A DNA stretch of 61,312 bases. Source: Burkholderiaceae bacterium 16 (lineage in GTDB: Bacteria; Pseudomonadota; Gammaproteobacteria; Burkholderiales; Burkholderiaceae). Of the stretch, positions 9,319 to 16,840 are shown in pieces (the first letter of the stretch is position 1; every line of letters begins with the position of its first letter). Where the stretch lies: assembly GCA_000955785.1 (NCBI GenBank), contig JYOD01000024.1, forward strand, positions 1 to 61,312, given 5' to 3'. Position numbers and translations under genes: made by a program. Under the pieces are notes generated by a model. That model had not been told where the DNA came from and did not search any database. It saw nothing but the letters and a program-made list of their open reading frames with translations.

Positions 9319-10187
9319 GTCATGCCTTCCCGGTTGCCTGCGCAAGCATCCGCCAGCGCCCGCTTCAGCATGACGCGACCGAGTTGAAGCCGGTACCCCG
9401 CATCGGCAAAGCTGTCCTCCAGGGGAGCCACGCCGTCGAACGCCGCGGTGGCGATACGCTCAATTCCATCCTGGCCGCCCCCCAAGCCTTCGCCCAGCAA
9501 AGTCTCGGCGGCATAGGCGCGAAACGGTGTGTCGGCTACGCCAGTGATCCCGATCGTCCCGCCCACGCACTTGTCGCCGGTGAAGCGTAGCGCGACCGCT
9601 GCGGCAGCCACGGCGTAGCCCGACGACGGATGGCGGAATTTCCGGTAGCCAACCCGGACCGCGGCCGGCAACGGAATATGGATGCGGGTGAGTATCTCGT
9701 CCGACTGTACTGCCGAGGCCATGAAGCCCACAAAGAACTCCCGCGCCGGAACCCGCCTCGTTCCTTTAGCGCCAACCACCTCCATGACCGCCTCGAGCGC
9801 CAGCACCGCGGCCGGCCAATCCGCCGACGGATCGGCATTCACCAGGGATCCGCCGATCGTTCCGCGATTCCGTACCGCCGGGTCCGCGATGACATGGGCA
9901 ACCAGGGCAAACAGCGGAGCCAGCGCCGTGAGCTGGCTGTCGGCCGCCAGTTCGGCATGCGTGGTGGCGCTGCCGATCGAGATGTAATCAGGGTGGACCT
10001 CGACGCCCCTCAACTCGGGAAGACGGCCGATATCGACCAGGAACGAAGGCCTGGCCAACCGCAGCTTCATCATGGGCACCAGCGAATGGCCTCCGGCCAG
10101 GATCTTCGCATCGGCATCGCCGGACAATAGCGAGAGCGCATCCTGCACGCTGCTGGCTCGGACATATTCGACTTCGTAAGGAATCAT
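9303..10187 (-). CDS. FAD-binding subunit of a molybdenum hydroxylase (CoxM-like)
   Basis: This 294-residue subunit has the FAD-binding domain of the xanthine dehydrogenase/CO dehydrogenase medium subunit: AGGHSLVPMMKLRLARPSFL near 32-51 binds FAD, and VRNRGTIGGSLVNADPSADW near 107-126 is the second hallmark. A C-terminal CODH_C domain follows. It passes electrons from the 2Fe-2S subunit to an acceptor. Its start overlaps the large-subunit stop by 4 bp, so the gene order is S-L-M. Confidence 0.95.
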   Translation of the reverse strand: MIPYEVEYVRASSVQDALSLLSGDADAKILAGGHSLVPMMKLRLARPSFLVDIGRLPELRGVEVHPDYISIGSATTHAELAADSQLTALAPLFALVAHVIADPAVRNRGTIGGSLVNADPSADWPAAVLALEAVMEVVGAKGTRRVPAREFFVGFMASAVQSDEILTRIHIPLPAAVRVGYRKFRHPSSGYAVAAAAVALRFTGDKCVGGTIGITGVADTPFRAYAAETLLGEGLGGGQDGIERIATAAFDGVAPLEDSFADAGYRLQLGRVMLKRALADACAGNREGMTCSET

Positions 10188-12559
10188 GCCGCGCTCCTGC
10201 TGGCCTCATGGATCGCGCGCCAGATCTTGGGCGGCGTCAGGGGCATATCGAGATGGGAAATGCCGAATGGCTTCAAGGCATCGCATACCGCCGCCACCAC
10301 CGCCGGCGGCGCGCCGACGCAACCCGCTTCGCCAATGCCCTTGACCCCCAGCGGGTTCGTGGGCGAAGGCGAGACATGAAAGCTGGTGCGCATGCGGGGA
10401 ACCTGCTCGATCCGCGGGAAGCCATAGTCGAGCAGCGAGCCTGACAGCAACTGGCCCGCCTCGTCATACTTCGCCTCTTCGAAGAGCGCCTGCCCGATAC
10501 CTTGCGCGATCCCGCCATGCATCTGGCCATGGCAGAGCATGGGATTGATCAGCACGCCGACGTCGTCGACCGCGACGTAATCGAGGATCTTCACCAGCCC
10601 GGTTTCGGCATCCACTTCCACAACGACCGCATGGCAGCCATTGGGTGCGCCCATCGAGGTGGGCTCGTAGAACACGCGCTCTTCCAGTCCGGGCTCGACG
10701 TCCCTGGGCAATTTGCTGGCGACATAAGCCATGCGCGCAACCTGCGAGAATGCAACGGTGTTGCCCCCCTCGGTGGCCCTGAACTCGCCGTCGGCGTAGC
10801 GCACGTTCTCTTCGGCGGTTTCCAGCATGACTGCCGCGATCGTGCGCGCCTTGGCGAGGATCTTTCCGGCCGCAACGTAGGCAGCGGAACCGCCTACGGG
10901 CATGGAACGGGAGTTGAACGTGCCATGGCCGGCAAGCACGCGATCGGTGTCTCCCTGCACCACATCGACATCATCCATCGGCAACTGCAGGACTTCCGCC
11001 ACGATCTGGGCATAGCTGGTGGCGTGGCCATGCCCCTGGGGCATCGATCCGCTGAACAACGTCACCTTACCATCGGAATGCACGCGGATGTGGGCGCTCT
11101 CCCAGCCGCCGCGATCGAAGCCGACCTTCTGCAGCATGGCGGAGATGCCCATGCCAACGAGTTCCAGATAGCAGGTCACGCCGATGCCGATGTACTTGCC
11201 CTGCAGGCGCATCGCGGCCTGCCGTTGCCGCCAGCCCGCGTAGTCGATCAGCTCGGTGGCACTATCCAGGCAAGCCTGGTAGTCGCCGCTGTCCCACTTG
11301 CCGCGCGCACTGCTATGCGGCTGATAGGGAAACTGGTCGGCCCGCACCAGGTTGCGGCGACGCAGATCGACCGGATCGATGTCCAGCGCCCCTGCCACCG
11401 CGTCCATCATCCGTTCGACGATATAGGCCGCCTCGGGCCGCCCCGCTCCGCGATAGGCATCGACCGGCGTGGTATTGGTCGTGACCAGGTTGACTTCGAC
11501 GTCGACCGAGGTGATCTGGTAATTGCCCGTGACATAGCTGGCCGTGTTGACCGTCGGAATACCGGTGGCCATATTGGACAGATAGGCCCCAAGGTTGGCG
11601 AACGACCGCACCTTGATGCCCAGCACCTTGCCGGAATCCTTGACCGCTGCTTCGACATACTCCACATGCGCGCGGCCGTGCGTGGTGGCCACGTGATTCT
11701 CGCTGCGCGACTCGGTCCAACTCACCGGACGGCCGAAATGCCTGGACGCAAAGGCCACCAGCACCTCTTCCGCATAGAAATGCATCTTTGCCCCGAACCC
11801 GCCGCCGATGTCGGGCGCGACGATGCGAATGCGATGCTCGGGCCAGCCCAGCGCTTCAGAGAGCCAGCGCTTCGACATATGCGGCACCTGGGTCGGTACG
11901 ATGAACGTCAGCCGCTCGTCGGCCCGATCGTAACTGGCGCACAGCGCGCGCGGCTCCAGCGGACTGGGAATCAGGCGCTGGTTGACCAGCCGGATGGAGA
12001 CCACGCGGTCAGCTTCCTTGACCGCGTCCTCATAGCTGCCGCCTTTGACGCGGTAGACACCGATCAGGTTGCCCGCCACATTGGCGTGGAGTTGGGGCGC
12101 CTGCGGCAGCAGCGCCGCCTCCGCATCGACCACCACCGGCAACTCGTCGTAGTCAACCGTCACCAGTTCCGCTGCGTCAGCCGCCAGTTCGCGCGTTGCG
12201 GCCAGCACCATCGCCACGGCCTCGCCGGCGTAGCGCACCCGATCGGCGGCCAATGGCGGATGGGCTGGCACCTTCGAATCGCCCACCACCCAGTTCGGCC
12301 GGATATCGCCAACTTTTCCCTGGATATCCGCATGGGTCAAGACACCCACCACCCCGGGCAACGCCAGCGCGCCGGCCGTGTCGATGCGGAGAACGTTCGC
12401 ATGGGCAAACGGTGACCTCACGAAAGCGGCGAATACCATGCCCGGGAACTGGAAATCATCGGTGTACTTCCCGCGGCCGCCCATCAGCCGATGGTCTTCC
12501 CTGCGCTTGATGGACTTGCCGATATAGGTCCGCGTGGCGTCATGCAAGCCTTCACTCAT
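10184..12559 (-). CDS. Molybdopterin-binding large subunit of a molybdenum hydroxylase (CoxL-like, form II)
   Basis: The 791-residue protein starts MSEGLHDATRTYIGKS; an upstream start would overlap the small-subunit gene further. The a/b hammerhead domain comes first (RREDHRLMGGRGKYTDD), then the molybdopterin domains: GGGFGAKMHFYAEE, VDAYRGAGRPEAAYIVER and KGIGEAGCVGAPPAVVAAV with the base Glu. The active-site loop is AYRGAGR, not the AYxCSFR of true aerobic CO dehydrogenase. This is therefore a form II-type hydroxylase of unknown organic substrate, probably aromatic, heterocyclic or CoA-bound. Confidence 0.95.
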   Translation of the reverse strand: MSEGLHDATRTYIGKSIKRREDHRLMGGRGKYTDDFQFPGMVFAAFVRSPFAHANVLRIDTAGALALPGVVGVLTHADIQGKVGDIRPNWVVGDSKVPAHPPLAADRVRYAGEAVAMVLAATRELAADAAELVTVDYDELPVVVDAEAALLPQAPQLHANVAGNLIGVYRVKGGSYEDAVKEADRVVSIRLVNQRLIPSPLEPRALCASYDRADERLTFIVPTQVPHMSKRWLSEALGWPEHRIRIVAPDIGGGFGAKMHFYAEEVLVAFASRHFGRPVSWTESRSENHVATTHGRAHVEYVEAAVKDSGKVLGIKVRSFANLGAYLSNMATGIPTVNTASYVTGNYQITSVDVEVNLVTTNTTPVDAYRGAGRPEAAYIVERMMDAVAGALDIDPVDLRRRNLVRADQFPYQPHSSARGKWDSGDYQACLDSATELIDYAGWRQRQAAMRLQGKYIGIGVTCYLELVGMGISAMLQKVGFDRGGWESAHIRVHSDGKVTLFSGSMPQGHGHATSYAQIVAEVLQLPMDDVDVVQGDTDRVLAGHGTFNSRSMPVGGSAAYVAAGKILAKARTIAAVMLETAEENVRYADGEFRATEGGNTVAFSQVARMAYVASKLPRDVEPGLEERVFYEPTSMGAPNGCHAVVVEVDAETGLVKILDYVAVDDVGVLINPMLCHGQMHGGIAQGIGQALFEEAKYDEAGQLLSGSLLDYGFPRIEQVPRMRTSFHVSPSPTNPLGVKGIGEAGCVGAPPAVVAAVCDALKPFGISHLDMPLTPPKIWRAIHEASRSAA

Positions 12560-13061
12560 GGCAGGCCTCCTCAATGGCAACCGCCTCGCCTTCCCGCAGC
12601 GTTGCCGCAGCAAGCAACACGGCATCGACAATATTCTGGTAGCCGGTACAGCGGCACAGATTGCCGTGCAGGGCCTCCCTTACCGCGTCCTCCGATGGAT
12701 CGCGCACGCGCAGCAGCAGCGCCCGCGCGGCAAGCAGCATGCCCGGCGTACAGAATCCGCACTGGAGACCGTGCAGTTCGTTGAATGCTTGCTTTAGCGC
12801 TGTGACGGTCGGGTCGCATTCCATGCCTTCGATGGTATGGATCGATACCCCCTCCGTCTGCACGGCAAGCACCGTGCAAGACCTGACGGTCTCCTGATCG
12901 AGCAGCACCGTGCATGCGCCGCACTGGGAGGTATCGCAACCGATATGCACCCCGGTCAGGCGCATCGAGTCCCGAAGCATGTGGACCAGAAGTTGCCTCG
13001 GCTCCACCTCACGCGTCTCGCTCGCATCATTGATGGTGTTGTGTAGCTGCACTTTTTCCAC
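12552..13061 (-). CDS. 2Fe-2S subunit of a molybdenum hydroxylase (CoxS-like)
   Basis: This 169-residue iron-sulfur subunit has the plant-type 2Fe-2S site GCDTSQCGACTVLLD with a fourth Cys in VRSCTVLAVQ. The second 2Fe-2S site is helical: CGFCTPGM and CRCTGYQNIVDAV. It carries electrons from the molybdenum centre to FAD. It is first of the S-L-M genes and overlaps the large-subunit start by 8 bp. A 28-bp imperfect palindrome lies 42 bp upstream, so expression probably starts here as well as at the upstream CoxG-like gene. Confidence 0.96.
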   Translation of the reverse strand: MEKVQLHNTINDASETREVEPRQLLVHMLRDSMRLTGVHIGCDTSQCGACTVLLDQETVRSCTVLAVQTEGVSIHTIEGMECDPTVTALKQAFNELHGLQCGFCTPGMLLAARALLLRVRDPSEDAVREALHGNLCRCTGYQNIVDAVLLAAATLREGEAVAIEEACHE

Positions 13062-13103
13062 CTTATCTCCTTTGGCCCCTTCACCATTCCCTGAGGCGGC
13101 GAC

Positions 13104-13131
13104 CTATAGAATTATGATCATCATACTAAAG
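13104..13131. promoter_or_regulatory. 28-bp imperfect palindrome upstream of the hydroxylase S-L-M genes (operator 1)
   Basis: The left half CTATAGAATTATGA and right half TCATCATACTAAAG pair at 11 of 14 positions. The core TATGAT-C-ATCATA (13113-13125) is a perfect 6-1-6 repeat. The whole site matches a second site at 13787-13814 at 23 of 28 bases. The position 42 bp before the 2Fe-2S gene fits an operator, probably of the TetR protein encoded from 13913. Confidence 0.7.
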
Positions 13132-13161
13132 AACGAAGAAAGCCGATGGGGCCACGCTTCG

Positions 13162-13635
13162 TCACAACATCGCACGGCCCCCGTCACCGCCTTCCATCAC
13201 CAGCCGCTCGAACCGCGCAAAGAAATCCGCAAGGAACTTGTTGGCTACCGCGCCCACCAGCCGCGAACCGATCTGGGCCAATTTGCCGCCCATTTGGGCG
13301 ACAGCGGCATAGTGGAGAGAGGTGCCTCCATCAGTGTCCTCCAGGTGGACATCGGCGCCAAGCTTGCCGAAGCCCGCTATCCCGCCCGTGCCGCTGCCTT
13401 CGATACGATAGCCAATGCCCTCCCGCAGATCGGAGAATCGCGCGGTCCCCTTGAAGCGGGCCTTGATTGGGCCGATCGCAGCCACGATTACCGCGTCGTA
13501 GCTGTCGTCATCCGCCTTTTCGTACTGCTCGCATCCGGGCAAGCACTTTTGTAGCGTGAGCGGATCGTTCAAACGCCGCCACACTTCCGCCCGGGGCGCC
13601 TTGATTACCTGTGTGCCAGTCAGCTCCAATTTCAT
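13162..13635 (-). CDS. CoxG-like SRPBCC protein (carbon monoxide dehydrogenase subunit G family)
   Basis: The 157-residue protein begins MKLELTGTQVIKAPRAEVW, with PLTLQKCLPGCEQYE near 27-41, both hallmarks of the CoxG/SRPBCC family. CoxG proteins are thought to help deliver or mature molybdenum hydroxylases at the membrane; the exact role is not settled. The start at 13635 has a good ribosome site (GGAGGAG). It is the first gene of the minus-strand set and is separated from the 2Fe-2S gene by 100 bp that hold operator 1. A different operator type lies just before its start (13649-13667). Confidence 0.9.
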   Translation of the reverse strand: MKLELTGTQVIKAPRAEVWRRLNDPLTLQKCLPGCEQYEKADDDSYDAVIVAAIGPIKARFKGTARFSDLREGIGYRIEGSGTGGIAGFGKLGADVHLEDTDGGTSLHYAAVAQMGGKLAQIGSRLVGAVANKFLADFFARFERLVMEGGDGGRAML

Positions 13636-13648
13636 CTCCTCCGCACCA

Positions 13649-13667
13649 ATGTATCCTGTGTCTACAT
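13649..13667. promoter_or_regulatory. 19-bp palindromic operator, copy before the CoxG-like gene
   Basis: ATGTATCCTGTGTCTACAT has 5-bp matching ends (ATGTA/TACAT) and lies 13 bp before the CoxG-like start codon. Two more copies occur at 14649-14667 and 14740-14758, upstream of the divergent thiolase operon. A repressor bound here would cover the start region of the coxG-like transcript. Confidence 0.65.
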
Positions 13668-13786
13668 CGTAGGCATGCGATCCGGCATCGTCAAGAAACG
13701 CGAAGGATTTCGACCTCAGTGCTAACCCTAGGGAAAAGGACCACGCGACGCCGCATGCTCCTTCCCCTCCGCTGTCTCCATTACCA

Positions 13787-13814
13787 CTATGCAATGATGA
13801 TCGTCATACTATAG
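13787..13814. promoter_or_regulatory. 28-bp imperfect palindrome between CoxG-like and TetR genes (operator 2)
   Basis: The left half CTATGCAATGATGA and right half TCGTCATACTATAG pair at 10 of 14 positions. It equals operator 1 (13104-13131) at 23 of 28 bases. It lies 98 bp before the TetR gene and 151 bp before the CoxG-like gene in the divergent promoter region, the normal place for a TetR self-regulating operator. Confidence 0.7.
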
Positions 13815-13912
13815 ACTACAGAGGGGCGTTCAATGAACGCAGAGTCCGATTTCCTCATGCGTCGCGATGAGGTCGGTAGCCGAGCCAATTTTTTATGTGA
13901 CGGAGTCCAATC

Positions 13913-14464
13913 GTGCGTTACCCGCCGGATCACAAAGCCGAAACCCGAAAGCAGATCGTAGAAACGGCCTCCACCGAGTTTCGCGCACACGGTGTCAATG
14001 GTGTCGGCGTTGCGCAGCTGATGAAGAGTGCCGGCCTAACCCATGGCGGCTTTTATGCGCACTTCGACTCCAAGGACGACCTGGTCGCCGATGCGATCGA
14101 CGCTGCGTTCGACCAGACCATGGCCTTTCTCGGAGAGGCGGCGTCCGAGGCACCACAGAGGCAGCGCAAGCGTGCCATCCTTCACGCCTATATGAGCAAG
14201 AAGCATCGCGACCATACCGAACGAGGTTGCGCGATCGCCGCCCTGGGCACTGACGTTGCAAGACTCGATGCCAGGACGCGCCGGCGATTCGAGGCCCGGG
14301 TCGACTCGCTGATCCGGTTGATCGCTGGAAACGAGAGCCAGTCCGCGCGCGAGGATGCAATTGTCATGCTCGCCACGATGGTAGGCGGCCTGGTGCTCGC
14401 GCGTGCCGTACGCTCGGAAGCGTTGTCCACGGAAATCGTGGAGGCCGTACAGGCATCTCGATAA
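13913..14464 (+). CDS. TetR/AcrR family transcriptional regulator (TetR-1)
   Basis: This 183-residue regulator has an N-terminal TetR helix-turn-helix: TRKQIVETASTEFRAHGVNG then VGVAQLMKSAGLTHGGFYAHFDSKDDL (residues 11-58). The C-terminal ligand domain matches the group whose members begin RYPPDHKAETR and often control alkylated-DNA, quinone or efflux genes. It starts at a GTG with GGAG before it. It is divergent from the CoxG-like/hydroxylase genes with operator 2 between them and 351 bp upstream of the thiolase operon, so it is the best candidate for local control. Confidence 0.92.
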   Translation: MRYPPDHKAETRKQIVETASTEFRAHGVNGVGVAQLMKSAGLTHGGFYAHFDSKDDLVADAIDAAFDQTMAFLGEAASEAPQRQRKRAILHAYMSKKHRDHTERGCAIAALGTDVARLDARTRRRFEARVDSLIRLIAGNESQSAREDAIVMLATMVGGLVLARAVRSEALSTEIVEAVQASR

Positions 14465-14648
14465 GAACGGAACGCGCCCCCTTCGCTTTCCACATCACGG
14501 CGGCTTCGTCGTCGTGCATTTCCCTGCATGCGTCGACGCGATCGCGTCGATCGCGGGCACCCCGCCCCTCTCACTAGCACACCGCCTGATCGAGGTTAAC
14601 CCGCGTCCCGGCGTTGATGCCTTGACCTCGCGATATTCGATCACTAGC

Positions 14649-14667
14649 ATGTAGACAGTGGATACAC
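14649..14667. promoter_or_regulatory. 19-bp palindromic operator, distal copy before the thiolase operon
   Basis: ATGTAGACAGTGGATACAC is the reverse complement of the copy at 14740-14758 with 17 of 19 bases equal. With the copy at 13649-13667 this makes three sites within 1.1 kb. The spacing of the two sites here (91 bp) would allow looping. Confidence 0.65.
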
Positions 14668-14739
14668 CGATGAAGTCAATCGGTCGTCGCGGAGAAGGAA
14701 ATAACTTGCCTCATGCCATTCTCCGCTCGATTCGCCCAC

Positions 14740-14758
14740 ATGTATCCACTGTCTATAT
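14740..14758. promoter_or_regulatory. 19-bp palindromic operator, proximal copy before the thiolase operon
   Basis: ATGTATCCACTGTCTATAT lies 57 bp before the thiolase start codon, in the range of a promoter or leader. It shares the ATGTA-N2-CA-N-TG-N2-TA(C/T)AT pattern with the copies at 13649 and 14649. Confidence 0.65.
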
Positions 14759-14815
14759 TTGCCGTGCGCCCAAATTGGAAATGCGCATGCGGCTGTCAAT
14801 ACCAAAGGAGAACTT

Positions 14816-16000
14816 ATGTCTCGCGCAGTCATCGTTTCGTACGCCCGCACTCCTATCGGCAAAGCCGGACGCGGAGCCTTCAACCAGACGCATGGGGCCA
14901 CCATGGCAGGACACGCGATCGAGCACGCGGTCAGCCGGGCGCGGCTCGAAGGCGCCGAAGTCGAGGACATCATCTTTGGCTGCGGCCAGCCAATTGCCGT
15001 CACGGGCGGCAACATCGCCCGCGCGGCCGGCATTCGCGCTGGCCTGCCGGTTTCGGTGAGCGGGACGACGCTCACGCGCTTCTGCGCTTCCGGTCTGCAA
15101 GCGGTGGCCTTCGCCGCCCAGCGGGTGTTGATCGACAAGGTCCCGGTCATGGTGGCGGGCGGCGTCGAATCGATCAGCCAGTCGCAGCCGGTCACCCTCA
15201 AGACGGCCCGGCAGGAAGCCTGGCTGGCCGAGCACCGGCCGGATGTGTACCTGCACATGATCGATACCGCCGAGATCCTGGCCAAGCGTTATGGCATGTC
15301 GCGGGAACGCTCCGACGCCTTTTCGCTGCGCAGCCAGCAGCTTACCGACAAGGCCCAGCAGGCCGGGCTGTTCAAGGATGAGATCGTGCCGCTTGCCACG
15401 ATTAAGGGCGTAACGGACAAGGCGACCGGTCAAACGGTCACCGAGGCGTGCCTGCTCGAAGTGGACGAAGGGAACCGGCCGGACACCACACTGGAAAAGC
15501 TCAGCGCCTTGCCCCCGGTGAAAGGCGAGGGATACCAGGTGACCGCCGGCAATGCCAGCCAGTTGTCGGACGGCGCAGCGGCACTCGTGGTGATGTCGGA
15601 GAAGGAAGCGGAGCGGCGCGGCCTGGAGCCCCTAGGCTACTTCATCGGCCTGGCCACCGCGGGCGTGGAACCGGACGAGATGGGCATTGGCCCGGTGCGC
15701 GCGGTGCCGCGTCTGCTGGAACGCAATGAACTCACCATCGACGATATCGACCTGTGGGAACTCAACGAAGCGTTCGGCTGCCAGGCCTTGTATTGCATCG
15801 ACCAGCTCGGGCTGCCGGAAGAGCGCGTCAACGTCAATGGCGGCGCCATTGCGATCGGCCACCCCTATGGCATGACCGGCGCGCGCCAGGTAGGCCACAT
15901 CCTGCTGGAGGGCCGGCGCCGCAAGGCGAAGTATGGCGTGGTGACCATGTGCGCCGCCGGCGGAATGGGTGCGGCCGGCCTGTTCGAGTTCATCCACTAA
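14816..16000 (+). CDS. Acetyl-CoA C-acyltransferase (beta-oxidation thiolase)
   Basis: The 394-residue enzyme begins [20 protein letters not shown]. Catalytic residues are visible: Cys in [15 protein letters not shown] (near residue 90), His in [20 protein letters not shown] (near 345), and the second Cys in [12 protein letters not shown] (near 380). It cleaves 3-oxoacyl-CoA with CoA. Hydratase and ligase genes follow at 31-bp and 2-bp spacing, so it is the first gene of a CoA-pathway operon. It is not a close copy of the thiolase at 7461-8648. Confidence 0.95.
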   Translation: MSRAVIVSYARTPIGKAGRGAFNQTHGATMAGHAIEHAVSRARLEGAEVEDIIFGCGQPIAVTGGNIARAAGIRAGLPVSVSGTTLTRFCASGLQAVAFAAQRVLIDKVPVMVAGGVESISQSQPVTLKTARQEAWLAEHRPDVYLHMIDTAEILAKRYGMSRERSDAFSLRSQQLTDKAQQAGLFKDEIVPLATIKGVTDKATGQTVTEACLLEVDEGNRPDTTLEKLSALPPVKGEGYQVTAGNASQLSDGAAALVVMSEKEAERRGLEPLGYFIGLATAGVEPDEMGIGPVRAVPRLLERNELTIDDIDLWELNEAFGCQALYCIDQLGLPEERVNVNGGAIAIGHPYGMTGARQVGHILLEGRRRKAKYGVVTMCAAGGMGAAGLFEFIH

Positions 16001-16031
16001 GCGGCACGTCAGTACATCAGGAGACAAACCA

Positions 16032-16838
16032 ATGACAAGCAATCCGACCGCCAGTATCACCGAGTACGACACCGTGTTCGTCGACCGGGACGGCAGCTGC
16101 GGCATCGTGACGATGAACCGCCTCGAGAAGTACAACGCGCTCAACGGCGCGCTGCGCAATGACATCTACGCGGCGATGGCCTCGCTGATGGCGGACAAGA
16201 CCATCCGCGGCATCGTCCTCTGGGGCGGCACCAAGGCCTTCGTCTCCGGGGGCGATCTCGTCGAAATGCTCAAGCGTCGCCCGATCGAGTCGTTTAGCCC
16301 GACCAGCGGCGCACCCGACCTGTGGGCGCTGATTCATCACAGCACCGTGCCGGTGGTCGCGGCCATTGCCGGGCCCTGCTTCGGCGGCGGCCTGGAGCTC
16401 GCCATGGCTTGCGATCTCCGCGTGGCCGCCGACAACGCCCTGATGGGGCAGACAGAAACCAATGTCGGCCTGATCCCGGGACGCGGGGGTACCCAGCGCC
16501 TCGTTCGCCTGGTGGGCGCAACCCGCGCCAAGGAAATGATCTTTACCGGCGAGATCATCAAGCCGGACGAGGCCTACCGTATCGGGCTGATCAACAAGGT
16601 TGTACCCGCGGCAGATTTGCTGGATGAGGCCAAGGCCTATGTGCATCGCATCGCCGAGAAATCGCCGCACTCCATCGCCATGGCCAAGCTGATGATCAAC
16701 AATGGCCAGGACGCGAGCCTGGAAACGGCGCTGATGATGGAACAGCTCGCCTTCGCCACACTCTTCAGCACCGACGACATGCATGAGGGTGGCGATGCCT
16801 TCCTCAACAAGCGCCGTCCGGTCTACCGGGGAACCTGA
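16032..16838 (+). CDS. Enoyl-CoA hydratase/isomerase family protein
   Basis: This 268-residue crotonase-fold enzyme has KAFVSGGDLVEM (oxyanion-hole and CoA loop), GPCFGGGLELAMACDLRVAA near 117-136, and NVGLIPGRGGTQRLVRLVG near 147-165. The Glu in the usual acid position after the second glycine motif (NVGLIPGRGGTQ) is replaced, so isomerase, thioesterase or ring-opening activity is possible besides hydration. A good GGAGA ribosome site precedes ATG 16032. It lies between the thiolase and acyl-CoA ligase genes. Confidence 0.92.
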   Translation: MTSNPTASITEYDTVFVDRDGSCGIVTMNRLEKYNALNGALRNDIYAAMASLMADKTIRGIVLWGGTKAFVSGGDLVEMLKRRPIESFSPTSGAPDLWALIHHSTVPVVAAIAGPCFGGGLELAMACDLRVAADNALMGQTETNVGLIPGRGGTQRLVRLVGATRAKEMIFTGEIIKPDEAYRIGLINKVVPAADLLDEAKAYVHRIAEKSPHSIAMAKLMINNGQDASLETALMMEQLAFATLFSTDDMHEGGDAFLNKRRPVYRGT

Positions 16839-16840
16839 TC

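Larger units (their letters stand above)
14465..14815 (+). other. Promoter region of the thiolase operon
   Basis: This 351-bp gap holds no convincing gene. Its last 170 bp are less GC-rich and contain two inverted copies of a 19-bp motif (14649-14667 and 14740-14758), 91 bp apart. A good ribosome site (AAAGGAG) lies before the thiolase start at 14816. Confidence 0.6.

Noticed and set aside
10502..12415. 637-codon plus-strand frame opposite the hydroxylase large subunit
   Set aside because: It mirrors the large-subunit gene, is rich in His, Arg and Asp, and has no domain. The minus-strand gene has complete motifs.
10184..13061. True aerobic CO dehydrogenase (coxSLM)
   Set aside because: The active-site loop is AYRGAGR, lacking the Cys-Ser-Phe of CO dehydrogenases, and the neighbours are CoA-pathway genes.
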